Positions 16,732-25,873 of a stretch of 35,722 nt of DNA are shown here, piece after piece (within the stretch, counting starts at the first letter, position 1; the number at the start of each line of letters is the position of its first letter). This DNA comes from Klebsiella pneumoniae (GTDB lineage Bacteria; Pseudomonadota; Gammaproteobacteria; Ga0077536). Below the pieces are notes generated by a model. It was given only the letters and a program-made list of their open reading frames with translations. It was not told where the DNA came from and made no database searches. Made by a program: the position numbers and the translations under genes. Location of the stretch: assembly GCA_945862315.1 (NCBI GenBank), contig CAMAXW010000036.1:1-35722 (forward strand), written 5' to 3'.

Positions 16732-17844
16732 ATGTATTGCCAATATTTCGGACTCGCTAAGCCCCCGTTCAAACTCACGCCTGATCCGGCATTGTTTTTT
16801 CCGGGCGGGCAGCGCGGTGAGGTGCTCGCCGCGCTGGTGTACGCCATCGTGCGCGGGGAGGGCATCGTAAAAGTGGTGGGCGAGGTAGGCAGCGGCAAAA
16901 CCATGCTCTGCCGCATGCTGGAGCGTGCGCTACCGGACCACTGCGAAATCATTTACCTCGCCAACCCGCGGCTGGCCCCCGAGGACATCCTCCATGCCAT
17001 TGTGCTGGAGCTGGAACTGCCCTTGGCACCGGCGGCGCCGCGTAGCGAGGTGATGCGGGCCCTGCAGGATTATTTGCTGGTGCGCCACGCGGCAAATCGC
17101 CGGGTGGTGATGTTTGTCGAAGAGGCACAGAGCATGCCCACCGCCACGCTGGAAGAAATTCGTCTGCTGTCCAACTTAGAAACCACTCAGGAAAAATTGC
17201 TGCAAATCGTGTTGTTCGGCCAACCGGAACTCGATCTAAAACTGGCCCAGCACGCCATTCGGCAACTCAACGAACGGATTACTTTTCACTTCCATTTGAC
17301 GCCGCTCAATGCCGAGGAGATTCGCCATTATCTAAACGCTCGGCTCCACGCCAGCGGTTACCGGGGTAGCGAGTTGTTCAGCCCGGCCGCGGTTCGCGGC
17401 GTGGCGCGCAGCTCGCGGGGCCTGTCTCGGCGGGTCAACGTGTTGGCTGACAAAGCCTTGCTGGCGGCGTTTACCGCCTCGGCCCGGCGGGTCAGCGGTC
17501 GCCACGTGGCGATGGCCGCGCGCGATAGCCGTTTTGAGGCGCGGCGGGCCTGGCGCCCCGCGCTGCTGGCCGGGAGCGTGGCACTGCTCATGGTTGGCGT
17601 GGGTTGGTTCACGGTACGGGCCACCCACTCACCACCGGTGGCGGTGCAATCGCTTGGGCCGGTAGCCCCTAGTAATCGAGAATTCGCCGCTTTGTCGTTG
17701 GCGTTGAGCACACTCGACCGCGTGCGGCCCCGGGCGGATAACGGGGCTGAGACCCACGGGCCATGGTCATTCGATGGCTGGCCTAGCGCGGCCACTCGGG
17801 CGCTGCCGGTACCTACCGAGCGCCCGCCGGTGCGGGCTCAGTGA
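16732..17844 (+). CDS. mshM: MshM/ExeA-like AAA ATPase
   Basis: A 370-residue ATPase of the ExeA/MshM family, which helps insert or assemble the secretin across the peptidoglycan. The start MYCQYFGLAKPPFKLTPDP is the family signature; Walker A is GEVGSGKT (50-57) and Walker B VVMFVEEAQ (125-133). One membrane segment lies at about 275-293, leaving a 75-residue periplasmic tail without an obvious peptidoglycan-binding domain. The ATG at 16732 follows the activator stop by five bases. Its stop overlaps the secretin GTG in a GTGA arrangement. Confidence 0.9.
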   Translation: MYCQYFGLAKPPFKLTPDPALFFPGGQRGEVLAALVYAIVRGEGIVKVVGEVGSGKTMLCRMLERALPDHCEIIYLANPRLAPEDILHAIVLELELPLAPAAPRSEVMRALQDYLLVRHAANRRVVMFVEEAQSMPTATLEEIRLLSNLETTQEKLLQIVLFGQPELDLKLAQHAIRQLNERITFHFHLTPLNAEEIRHYLNARLHASGYRGSELFSPAAVRGVARSSRGLSRRVNVLADKALLAAFTASARRVSGRHVAMAARDSRFEARRAWRPALLAGSVALLMVGVGWFTVRATHSPPVAVQSLGPVAPSNREFAALSLALSTLDRVRPRADNGAETHGPWSFDGWPSAATRALPVPTERPPVRAQ

Positions 17845-19517
17845 ACCCGCCCCGCGCGCTCACCGCACCATACTGCCGCCTGTGGTGGCTGGCATCCTTG
17901 GCTTTGGTCGGTTGCGCGCCGCTGCGCCCACCGTCACCACCGCCCAGCCCCGGGCATTTGAGCGCGGGGCCGCTTACCGCTGATCCCATTCCGGCCATCG
18001 TACCGCCGGTGTCTTTTGTACCGCCGCCACACGCCACGGCACGGGGCGATCGCTACACGGTGGTGGTCAACGAGGTGTCGGTGCGCGAATTGTTGTTCGC
18101 GCTCGCCCGGGACGCCGCACTTAATTTGGATGTGCCTGGGGATTTGGAGGGGCAAGTCACGCTCAATGCCATCGACCAGACGATTCCGCAAATTCTCGAG
18201 CGCATCGCCCGGCAGGTGAATCTGCGCTACTTCATTAAGGGCGACAGCCTGAGCGTGTCGCGGGATGACCCCTACTTTCACACCTATGAGGTTGGCTATG
18301 TGAATTTGGCCCGCGACACCGAGACCACCGTCAACATCGCCACCCAAGTGGCCACGACCGGGGAAGGCGGGGCCGCACAGTCTGGCGGTAATGCGCGTAG
18401 CGGCGGTGCGCAGGGCGCTAATAGTTCTGCTACCCGCGTGAACTCCCACGCTTCTAATCGTTTTTGGGAAACCCTCACGAGCAACGTATTGGGGATCCTC
18501 GGCGAGGCGGGCTTAGCCCCTGGTGATCCGCTCGCCTCGGCCGCGCTGGTGGTGAACCCCGAGGCTGGCTTGTTATCGGTCAAGGCCAGCGGCCGCCAAC
18601 ACCAACTGATTGCGGATTTCATCGACCGGGTGCTCACTAATGCCCATCGCCAAGTGTTGATTGAGGCCACGGTGGTAGAAGTGAGCCTCAATAATCAATA
18701 TCAGGCGGGCGTCGATTGGCGGCGCGTGCTGGCGCAGAGCGCCGCCGGTGTGGGCTTTAACCAAAGCCTTATCGGTGCGGCGGCCAGCGGCGTTATTGAA
18801 GGGGCAGTGTCTTCGTTCACTTTCGGGTACCGTAATCCGGGCGCGAACGGCCAGTTGGTCGAAGCCACCGTGCAACTGTTAAGCGAGTTTGGGGATACCA
18901 AAGTGCTGTCGAGTCCACGCTTGATGGTGCTCAATAATCAGACAGCCCTACTAAAAGTAGTTGAAGAACTGGTGTACTTTTCGGTGGCAGTTACCAACAC
19001 CGATGCCACCCAGAATGGCCAGGGCCGAACCTTCGTGCAAAGTGAAATTCATTCTGTGCCCGTGGGGTTGGTGATGGCAGTAACGCCACAAATTTCTGCT
19101 AATCAGGAGGTAACGCTGACTGTGCGCCCCACCATTTCCCAGAAAGTCGGTGACGCTATCGATCCGGGTCCGCAGCTGGCCAGCCGTCTGAACGGTGGCG
19201 GCGACACCGACATCACCAATCTGGTGCCGATCATTCGCACCCGCGAAATGGAATCCGTACTCAAATTGGTGAACGGCCAAGTCGGGATGTTGGGCGGCTT
19301 GATGCAGGATGAGCGGCGCAACGCCAACCGCGAAGTGCCGGGCTTGGCCAGGCTGCCGATCGTGGGCCCGTTACTGTTTCACAGCGAGGAACTGCGGAAC
19401 AAAAAAACCGAACTCGTTATTTTTTTGCGGCCGGTGGTGGTCACCGAACCAAGCCTCGACCAGGATTTGCGTGATTATCGCCAGTTCGTCGGGACTGCCG
19501 ACGCGGCGAGTCTCTAA
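17841..19517 (+). CDS. mshL: MshL/PilQ-type secretin lipoprotein
   Basis: A 558-residue outer-membrane secretin that would form the gated pore for the pilus or secreted pseudopilus. It has a lipoprotein signal with lipobox LVGC (Cys25), a proline-rich linker, a secretin N-terminal (STN-like) domain around 72-120 (VSVRELLFALARDAALNLDV), a Gly/Ser/Asn-rich insert around residue 170-205, an N-domain with VLIEATVVEVSL, and the C-terminal secretin gate ending LARLPIVGPLLF and KTELVIFLRP. Start is GTG 17841, overlapping the mshM stop by four bases. The arrangement mshM-mshL-mshN is like MSHA loci in other gammaproteobacteria. Confidence 0.93.
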   Translation: MNPPRALTAPYCRLWWLASLALVGCAPLRPPSPPPSPGHLSAGPLTADPIPAIVPPVSFVPPPHATARGDRYTVVVNEVSVRELLFALARDAALNLDVPGDLEGQVTLNAIDQTIPQILERIARQVNLRYFIKGDSLSVSRDDPYFHTYEVGYVNLARDTETTVNIATQVATTGEGGAAQSGGNARSGGAQGANSSATRVNSHASNRFWETLTSNVLGILGEAGLAPGDPLASAALVVNPEAGLLSVKASGRQHQLIADFIDRVLTNAHRQVLIEATVVEVSLNNQYQAGVDWRRVLAQSAAGVGFNQSLIGAAASGVIEGAVSSFTFGYRNPGANGQLVEATVQLLSEFGDTKVLSSPRLMVLNNQTALLKVVEELVYFSVAVTNTDATQNGQGRTFVQSEIHSVPVGLVMAVTPQISANQEVTLTVRPTISQKVGDAIDPGPQLASRLNGGGDTDITNLVPIIRTREMESVLKLVNGQVGMLGGLMQDERRNANREVPGLARLPIVGPLLFHSEELRNKKTELVIFLRPVVVTEPSLDQDLRDYRQFVGTADAASL

Positions 19518-19538
19518 GCCCACGATGAGCAGCCCGCG

Positions 19539-20789
19539 ATGAGTCTTTTAATGGATGCTTTGCGCAAAGCCGAAGCCGATAAGGACGATGTCGGCGCGCG
19601 CCAACCGGCGGTGAGTCGTGCCGAGTTGCAGTTAGAACCGCTGGAATCCCCGGTTCCGCCACCGGCTTCCGCGCCGCTGCCGACGGCGTCAATTTGGCCC
19701 ACGCTAGAACCACTAGAACCATTGGAACCACCGGAACCACCGGAACCCGCGCCCGTTGCGGGAGCGGCGGCACCCCTTTCAAGCCACGCGTTCGGCAGCG
19801 TTGCCCAACCTCTCGTGGTGGATGCCGACACCCATTTTGTGAAGACCCACGCGGTGGGGCTGCAGCGCTGGCTGGTTGGGCTCAATGGCTTGTTAATGGC
19901 TTTGGCGTTGGGCCTGAGCGCGGTGGGCGTTTATGTGTGGCAGCAAGTCCCGGTGGCGTCGATGCCGCCGCCCCCAGCGACCGCGGTGTTACCGCCGGTG
20001 GTGACACCCGCCCCGAGTGACCTCCGTGCCCCTAGCGCCACGCGCCCCTTGGACGCGCCGCCACCGGTTAGCGATGCCGTGTCCCCCGCCGTGGGGCTGC
20101 CTGAAATGGCGCCGCCGCCGCAGATCCCACCCCACCCAACGCCGGCTCTCAGTACGGCCCCGACGGAGAGTGGGATACACATTAGCAAGAGCCCCAGCGC
20201 GCCGGCCAAGGACGAGGAGACCATTACCCGCGCTTATGCTGCCTTTCTGGCGGGCCAGCTCGTGCGTGCGCGGACGCTCTACACCCAAGCGCTGAGCGAC
20301 ACCCCCGACCGTCTGGATGCGCAGCTGGGACTGGCGGCCATCGCGCTCAGTGCCGGCGCGTTGCCGGAGGCGCGGCGGCGTTATCAAGCGGTGCTCAGCC
20401 GAGATCCGCAGAATGCGGCGGCGCTTGCCGCACTGTTTATTCTTGATGGCGGCGCCGGTGCGCCAGATGCCGAGTCGCGCTTGCGCCAGTTGTTGGCGGT
20501 GGATCCAGAGGACCCGCGCTCGCATTTCACCTTGGGCAGTTATTACGCCCAGCAACGGCGCTGGGCCGACGCCCAAACGGCGTTTTTCGCTGCCGCGCGC
20601 CGCGCGCCGGACAACGCCGACTACGCGTTTAATTTGGCGGTGAGTTTAGACCGGCTAGGGCAGGGTGAGGCGGCGCTCACTTGGTATCGCCGGGCGGTGG
20701 TGCTGCGTGCGCACGGCGGGACTTTTGCACCGAGCGTAGCAACCACCCGGGTTGCGCAACTGAGTGCCGGCGCGAGCGCTACGCCATGA
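19539..20789 (+). CDS. mshN: MshN-like bitopic TPR protein
   Basis: A 416-residue inner-membrane protein with the family start MSLLMDALRKAE, an acidic/proline-rich cytoplasmic linker that includes a short LEPLEPLEPPEPPEP repeat (56-70), one membrane segment about 111-135, a long Pro/Ala/Thr periplasmic linker and four or so tetratricopeptide-like helical pairs from about 228 to the end (for example AYAAFLAGQLVRARTLYTQAL and the later LGSYYAQQRRWADAQTAFF). In MSHA systems MshN is thought to support pilus assembly through periplasmic protein contacts. Its stop overlaps the start of mshE in an ATGA arrangement. Confidence 0.85.
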   Translation: MSLLMDALRKAEADKDDVGARQPAVSRAELQLEPLESPVPPPASAPLPTASIWPTLEPLEPLEPPEPPEPAPVAGAAAPLSSHAFGSVAQPLVVDADTHFVKTHAVGLQRWLVGLNGLLMALALGLSAVGVYVWQQVPVASMPPPPATAVLPPVVTPAPSDLRAPSATRPLDAPPPVSDAVSPAVGLPEMAPPPQIPPHPTPALSTAPTESGIHISKSPSAPAKDEETITRAYAAFLAGQLVRARTLYTQALSDTPDRLDAQLGLAAIALSAGALPEARRRYQAVLSRDPQNAAALAALFILDGGAGAPDAESRLRQLLAVDPEDPRSHFTLGSYYAQQRRWADAQTAFFAAARRAPDNADYAFNLAVSLDRLGQGEAALTWYRRAVVLRAHGGTFAPSVATTRVAQLSAGASATP

Positions 20790-22492
20790 GCGTGACCCGC
20801 ACGATGCTGCGCATCGGCGAACTGCTGGTGCAAAAAGGGGTGGTGAGCCCCGATCAAGTCCGCATCGCACTCACCGAGCAGCGCCACAATCGGGACCATC
20901 TGGGCAAAATTCTCGTTCGCCTGGGTTTTGCGACCGAGGCCGTTATCCTCGATGTGCTGGGCGGCGCGCTAGGCCAGCAAAAAGCCGACCTCACTAAAGT
21001 GGTGGTAGAGGCGGAGGCCATTCGCCTCATTCCCAAAGATCTGGCGCGCCGTTTTCACACCCTCCCGCTGACCTTCGATGGCGTGCACAAGCGCCTAACC
21101 TTGGCGATGGCGGACACCTTTAACGTGGTGGCGCTGGATCAAATTGCCTCGGCTATCGACCCCGATATCGAAATCGTGCCGCTCATGGCGGGTGAAGCCG
21201 ACATCGAGAAAGCCATCGATCAATTCTACGGTTTCGAGCTTTCCGTGGATGGCATCCTGCAGGAAATTGAAACCGGCGAAATTGATTACGACAGCCTAGA
21301 ACTCGATCCCCAAGGGTATAGCCAACCGGTGGTGCGGTTGGTTAACGCGCTGTTGGCCGATGCGGTGAAACGCGGCGCGTCGGATATCCATTTCGAGCCG
21401 GAAGATGGTTTTTTGCGGTTCCGTTACCGCATCGATGGCGTGCTGCGGCAAATTCGCAGCTTGCATAAAAACCATTGGTCGGCGCTCGCGGTGCGGCTTA
21501 AGGTGATGTCCGGCATGGACATTGCGGAGACCCGCGCCCCGCAAGATGGCCGCATTACGTTGTCGTTATCCGGGCGCCAAATCGATTTTCGGGTATCGAC
21601 TATTCCTACCATCCACGGCGAGAACATCGTGCTGCGGGTGTTGGATCGTCAGAAAGGTATCGTGCCTATCGACGAACTGGGGCTGGACCCCGACATCCTC
21701 CATCTTTTGCAGTTGATGGTGGCGCGACCCGAGGGCCTGATGCTCGTGTGTGGGCCAACGGGATCGGGCAAAACCACCACCCTGTACAGCGTGCTCAATC
21801 ATTTGAACACCGAATCGGTGAACATTATGACGCTGGAGGATCCGGTGGAATATCCTCTGGGTATGATTCGCCAAACCTCGCTCAATGAGGCGGTGCGGCT
21901 CGATTTTGCGAGCGGCGTGCGCTCGATGCTGCGCCAAGATCCGGACATTATTTTGGTGGGCGAAATTCGTGATGAGGAAACCGCGTCCATGGCGTTTCGG
22001 GCTGCGATGACCGGCCATCAGGTGTTCTCGACCTTGCACGCAAATTCCGCGCTAGGCGCGATTCCGCGGCTGGTCGACATGGGCGTGCGTCCAGAGCTGA
22101 TGGTCGGTAATCTCATCGGCATTTTGTCCCAGCGGCTGGTCCGCCGGCTGCGCCCGGGCTGCGATGAAGCCAGCCAACCCTCGGCCATCGAACGCCAGAT
22201 TTTGGGCCTCGCCGCTGACGACCCGCGCACGGTGCGCCGCGTGGCGGCCGCCTGGCGGCATACTGAACATCAAGGCTATCAAGGGCGCGCTGCCATCATG
22301 GAACTACTCCGTTTTGACCGCGAATTAGACGACCTCATCGCGCGCCGCGGCAGTGCCCGAGAGCTGCTGGAAGCGGCGCGTGCGCGCGGCTTTGTGTCTT
22401 TGGCCGAAGTCGCTATTCGGCGGGTGTTGGAAGGACTGACCTCCTTGGATGAGGTGTCCCGGGTCGTTGATCTCACGGACCGCGTGGTCTGA
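20786..22492 (+). CDS. mshE: MshE/GspE-family pilus extension ATPase with MshEN domains
   Basis: A 568-residue hexameric cytoplasmic ATPase driving pilin polymerisation. The N-terminus carries two consecutive 24-residue MshEN-type motifs: residues 9-32 (RIGELLVQKGVVS...L..ALTEQ) and 38-61 (HLGKILVRLGFAT...), the type known to bind cyclic-di-GMP in Vibrio MshE. First-motif Arg9 and Gly18 are kept, while the second starts with His in place of Arg. The C-terminal ATPase has Walker A GPTGSGKTTT near residue 325, the Asp box and Walker B LVGEIRDEET, and a His box TGHQVFSTLHAN. The four-cysteine zinc-binding loop of classical GspE is not evident, as expected for MshE/PilB-like relatives that lack it. 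The ATG at 20786 overlaps mshN. Confidence 0.93.
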   Translation: MSVTRTMLRIGELLVQKGVVSPDQVRIALTEQRHNRDHLGKILVRLGFATEAVILDVLGGALGQQKADLTKVVVEAEAIRLIPKDLARRFHTLPLTFDGVHKRLTLAMADTFNVVALDQIASAIDPDIEIVPLMAGEADIEKAIDQFYGFELSVDGILQEIETGEIDYDSLELDPQGYSQPVVRLVNALLADAVKRGASDIHFEPEDGFLRFRYRIDGVLRQIRSLHKNHWSALAVRLKVMSGMDIAETRAPQDGRITLSLSGRQIDFRVSTIPTIHGENIVLRVLDRQKGIVPIDELGLDPDILHLLQLMVARPEGLMLVCGPTGSGKTTTLYSVLNHLNTESVNIMTLEDPVEYPLGMIRQTSLNEAVRLDFASGVRSMLRQDPDIILVGEIRDEETASMAFRAAMTGHQVFSTLHANSALGAIPRLVDMGVRPELMVGNLIGILSQRLVRRLRPGCDEASQPSAIERQILGLAADDPRTVRRVAAAWRHTEHQGYQGRAAIMELLRFDRELDDLIARRGSARELLEAARARGFVSLAEVAIRRVLEGLTSLDEVSRVVDLTDRVV

Positions 22493-22499
22493 GCGCGGC

Positions 22500-23705
22500 G
22501 TGGCAGCATTTGCTTACAAGGCAATAGACGCCCGGGGCCGCACCCGGCGCGGCCGTCTGGAAGCAGCCAATGTGGCGGATCTCGAAGTACGGCTGGTGCG
22601 TCTGGGGCTCGACCTCGTGACTTGCCGGGTGCGCGGCGCACGCGCGGCAGAAAATGACCGCACGGGGATTCGGCGCATCGACCTCATCACGTTTTGTTTT
22701 CACCTAGAGCAGTTGGTGCGGGCCGGGGTGCCGATCCTCGAGGGGCTGGCCGACTTGCGCGACAGCATTGGCCATCGGCGGCTGCGAGAAGTGACCGCCG
22801 CGATGATCGACGCCATTGAAGGTGGGCAGAGTTTGTCGGGGGCCATGGCGAGTTTTCCTAAAGTTTTCGACCCCGTGTTGGTGAGTCTGGTGCGCGCCGG
22901 TGAGCAGAGCGGCCGCTTAACACTGGTGCTGCAAAAAATTATCGAGAACCTGAAATGGCAGGACGAGCAGGCGGCACTGACGTGGCGACTCCTTCTGTAT
23001 CCGGCGCTGGTGTCGGCGATGCTGTCGTTCACCATTTTGTTTTTGATGATTTACGTCGTGCCGCAGTTGCTGAGTTTTCTCGCCAATATGGGGCAGGAGT
23101 TGCCCCTGCAAACGCGCATTCTGGTGGCCTTCTCGCACGCCTTTGTCAACTATTGGCCGCTGCTGTTCGGTGCGCCGTTGTTGGTCGGGGTGGGGCTGTG
23201 GGCGGCCGTCAAGAGCGACCCCGACATCGCTTTGCGCTGGGATCGCTGGCAGCTCGCCGCGCCGGTATTTGGGCCGCTGTTACAAAAAATCATTGTGAGC
23301 CGGGTGTGTGAGGTGTTTTCGATCATGTATGCCTCTGGCATTACGGTCCTCGAGTGCCTACGCGCCGGCGAAGAAGTGGCCGGCAATCGGGCCATTCAAC
23401 GAGCACTGCGCGATGCTGGGCGCCTGATCGCCGATGGCGGTGGCATCAGCGCCAGTTTCGCCGCCACCGGACTGTTTCCGCCGCTGGTCGTGCGGATGCT
23501 GCGCGTGGGCGAAAACACCGGCGCGCTGGAAGACGCGCTGGCGAACGTCACGTATTTTTTTACCCGCGATGTCCGCGAGTCTGTCACCCGTCTGCAAACG
23601 CTGCTGATGCCCGTCATGATCGCCCTCTTGGGGTTGTTCATGCTGTGGATAGTGTCGGCCGTGTTTGGTCCGCTTTATGATCTTTTCACCCGGATCAAAA
23701 TTTAG
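22500..23705 (+). CDS. mshG: MshG/GspF-family platform protein
   Basis: A 401-residue polytopic inner-membrane platform protein that couples the ATPase to pilin assembly. It has two GspF repeats: FCFHLEQLVRAGVPILEGL with QSLSGAMASFPKVFDPVLVSLVRAGEQSG in the first half, and FSIMYASGITVLECLRAGEEV with FPPLVVRMLRVGENTG in the second, each followed by hydrophobic segments (near 170-190, 215-235 and 375-395). The GTG at 22500 gives the family N-terminus VAAFAYKAIDARG. It follows mshE by 7 bp and overlaps the next gene by 29 bp. Confidence 0.92.
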   Translation: MAAFAYKAIDARGRTRRGRLEAANVADLEVRLVRLGLDLVTCRVRGARAAENDRTGIRRIDLITFCFHLEQLVRAGVPILEGLADLRDSIGHRRLREVTAAMIDAIEGGQSLSGAMASFPKVFDPVLVSLVRAGEQSGRLTLVLQKIIENLKWQDEQAALTWRLLLYPALVSAMLSFTILFLMIYVVPQLLSFLANMGQELPLQTRILVAFSHAFVNYWPLLFGAPLLVGVGLWAAVKSDPDIALRWDRWQLAAPVFGPLLQKIIVSRVCEVFSIMYASGITVLECLRAGEEVAGNRAIQRALRDAGRLIADGGGISASFAATGLFPPLVVRMLRVGENTGALEDALANVTYFFTRDVRESVTRLQTLLMPVMIALLGLFMLWIVSAVFGPLYDLFTRIKI

Positions 23706-25269
23706 CGTCGCCGGCCAGCGGGTGCTGCTGATCGCCGCCGATCGCGCCACGCTGTATCGCACCCACCGTGGGCGGCTGAGCGAGGCGTTGCAGTTTCCCC
23801 AAGGCACTGCCGGCGAGGCCGTATTCGCGCGCTATCTCGCCACGGCCGTACCCACGCCCATTTTGCTGTTGGTGGATGTGGTGGAGGAGGAATATCGGCA
23901 GGACACGTTGCCCCAGGTTTCGGCGCGCGACCGACGCGCGATGCTGGGTCGGCGGTTTGCGCGGCAGTTTCGCGGAACGCCCTACTGGTTGGCGTTAGAC
24001 CAGGGACGGGAAACCACGGGTCGCCGTGACCGCCGTTGGTTGCTCTGCGCCCTGACCCGCCCGGAGGTGGTGGCACCTTGGGTGGCGGCGATTAAAGCCG
24101 CGCAGGTGCCCATGATGGGCCTGCATTCGCTGCCGGTGGTGAGCCGCGCGTTGCTGCCGAAAATCGGCGCGCACGGCCCCAATGTGCTGCTGATCACGGT
24201 GCAGCAGGGGGGCGGTTTGCGCCAAAGCTTTTTCCGCGACGGGCACCTGACCGTGAGTCGGTTGGCGGCCACGCCACGCGGCGGTGGGCTCAGTGCCACC
24301 GAGCAACTGCTGAGCGAGCTGGATAAACTGCGCCGTTATCTCAACAGTTTGGCGCTGATTGCACGCGACAGTCCGTTGGAAATTTATGTGCTCAGCCACG
24401 GCAGTTCGCTGGAGGACCTGCGCCGCGCCTGTCAGGACTCCGATACCCAACGCTACACTTTGCTAGACGTGGCGAGCGTGGCGCGTGGGCTGCGAATTCC
24501 GGGCGCTGTCGCCACCCCTTATAGCGATCCGCTGTTTGCCCAATTGCTGCTGGATGCCCCGCCCCGCGCGCAGTACGCGCCCATCAGCGAGACCCGCGGC
24601 TATCGGGTGTATCGCGCGGGTATTGGCCTGTTGGTGGCCGCACCGCTGCTGTTGCTGGGGAGCATGCTGTTCAGCACATTGAGGTTCTTTGAGGCCATCC
24701 AGCTCAAGCAACAGGCGCTGGAGGCGGCCGAGAAAGCCAGTTTCTACCAAGACCGCTTTGCCTTGGGGCAAAGCCGCTTGCCGCCCACCCGGGTGGCGCC
24801 AGCGCAAATCAGACCCGCGGTTGAGTTGGCTGCCGCGCTCAGCGCGCGGCGAAGTACGCCGGTGCCGTGGCTGAAAATTTTGGGGCAGGCGCTCGGGGCG
24901 GCCCCGACGCTGCGCCTAGATGCCGTGGAGTGGTTGGCGGCGACTGCCCCAGATGCGGCCATCGGCACCACCGAACCCGTAGCACTGGCACCCGACCCGC
25001 GTTATCTGCGCTACCACATTGGCGTTGCGCGGGGTGAAGTGCTGCCCTTTACTGGGGATTACCGGGCCGCGATTGCGGCGGTCGATGCGCTGGCCGGGCA
25101 GCTGCGGGCAAGCCCGGCGGTCTACGCCGTGGAGGTGCTGGAATATCCCCTTAATTTGCGCTCAGACGCGGTGATGAGTGGCGCACCCGCGCAGGCCGGG
25201 GCGGTCACGCCGGCGCATTTTTCCATCAAAATTGTCCTGGGGGTCGCGCATGACGCACCCTTGGAATAG
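23677..25269 (+). CDS. mshI: MshI/GspL-like PilM-PilN fusion
   Basis: A 530-residue bitopic protein resembling the actin-like/ferredoxin-like PilM-PilN pair fused into one chain, as in GspL. The first 300 residues are cytoplasmic and contain a LLIAADRATLYR beginning and a VLLITVQQGGGLRQSFF segment reminiscent of PilM strand pairs; nucleotide-binding residues are not obvious. One membrane segment lies at about 313-335, followed by a coiled-coil-like helix and a periplasmic domain ending in a beta-rich PilN-like region. The ATG at 23677 is preferred, overlapping mshG by 29 bp. The link to MshI is by position and architecture more than by motif. It would bridge the platform/ATPase to MshJ and MshK. 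Confidence 0.72.
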   Translation: MIFSPGSKFSVAGQRVLLIAADRATLYRTHRGRLSEALQFPQGTAGEAVFARYLATAVPTPILLLVDVVEEEYRQDTLPQVSARDRRAMLGRRFARQFRGTPYWLALDQGRETTGRRDRRWLLCALTRPEVVAPWVAAIKAAQVPMMGLHSLPVVSRALLPKIGAHGPNVLLITVQQGGGLRQSFFRDGHLTVSRLAATPRGGGLSATEQLLSELDKLRRYLNSLALIARDSPLEIYVLSHGSSLEDLRRACQDSDTQRYTLLDVASVARGLRIPGAVATPYSDPLFAQLLLDAPPRAQYAPISETRGYRVYRAGIGLLVAAPLLLLGSMLFSTLRFFEAIQLKQQALEAAEKASFYQDRFALGQSRLPPTRVAPAQIRPAVELAAALSARRSTPVPWLKILGQALGAAPTLRLDAVEWLAATAPDAAIGTTEPVALAPDPRYLRYHIGVARGEVLPFTGDYRAAIAAVDALAGQLRASPAVYAVEVLEYPLNLRSDAVMSGAPAQAGAVTPAHFSIKIVLGVAHDAPLE

Positions 25270-25873
25270 CTGGGCACAGTTACGTGGCGCGGTGGGCGTC
25301 TTGACGGCGTGCGTGATCGTGGCGGGCGCCATGTGGGGCGCCACGCATTATTTTCGGGACGTTATGGCGCAGGCACACCAGCTCAATCAGGTCCGCGCCA
25401 GCGCCGCCACCCGCAGTTACCTGTCCATCGATGACCAGGCGCGCGCCATCGCCGAGTTCTATCCGGCCCTGCTCAACCTTGAGCAGCGCGGCATCTTTGG
25501 GGTGGAACATCGCTTGAGCTGGGTTGAAGCGCTGGAGGGGATCAGCAAGGCGCGTGCGCTCCCCGAGCTTGCTTGGGAAATCGGCGCGCAGACCCTCTAT
25601 ACCCCCGATTGGCCGCTCCCGAGCAGCCCGTTCAAGGTTTTCGTGAGCAGCATGAAACTCACCTTGGGTTTGCACCATGAAGGGGATTTGGTCTGGATCC
25701 TAGCTAGGCTGACGGATCACGCCGAAGGGCTTTACAGCGTGCACGACTGCACGCTGACCCGGGTGGCGTCACGCGGGGCGCTGGCGGACCCCGTGGGCAC
25801 GCAGCTGCGCGCAGTCTGCACGCTCCACTGGTACACCCTTGCCGAGCAGGCACCAGCGAGCCTTAAGCCGTGA
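25250..25873 (+). CDS. mshJ: MshJ/PilO-like inner-membrane alignment protein
   Basis: A 207-residue bitopic protein: short cytoplasmic N-terminus, one membrane segment (about 12-32), a helical stretch, then a periplasmic alpha/beta domain. Size, topology and position between the PilMN-like and PilP-like genes fit PilO/MshJ, although sequence similarity in this family is low. It overlaps the preceding gene by 20 bp (ATG 25250) and its TGA overlaps the next GTG by four bases. Confidence 0.68.
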   Translation: MTHPWNSWAQLRGAVGVLTACVIVAGAMWGATHYFRDVMAQAHQLNQVRASAATRSYLSIDDQARAIAEFYPALLNLEQRGIFGVEHRLSWVEALEGISKARALPELAWEIGAQTLYTPDWPLPSSPFKVFVSSMKLTLGLHHEGDLVWILARLTDHAEGLYSVHDCTLTRVASRGALADPVGTQLRAVCTLHWYTLAEQAPASLKP

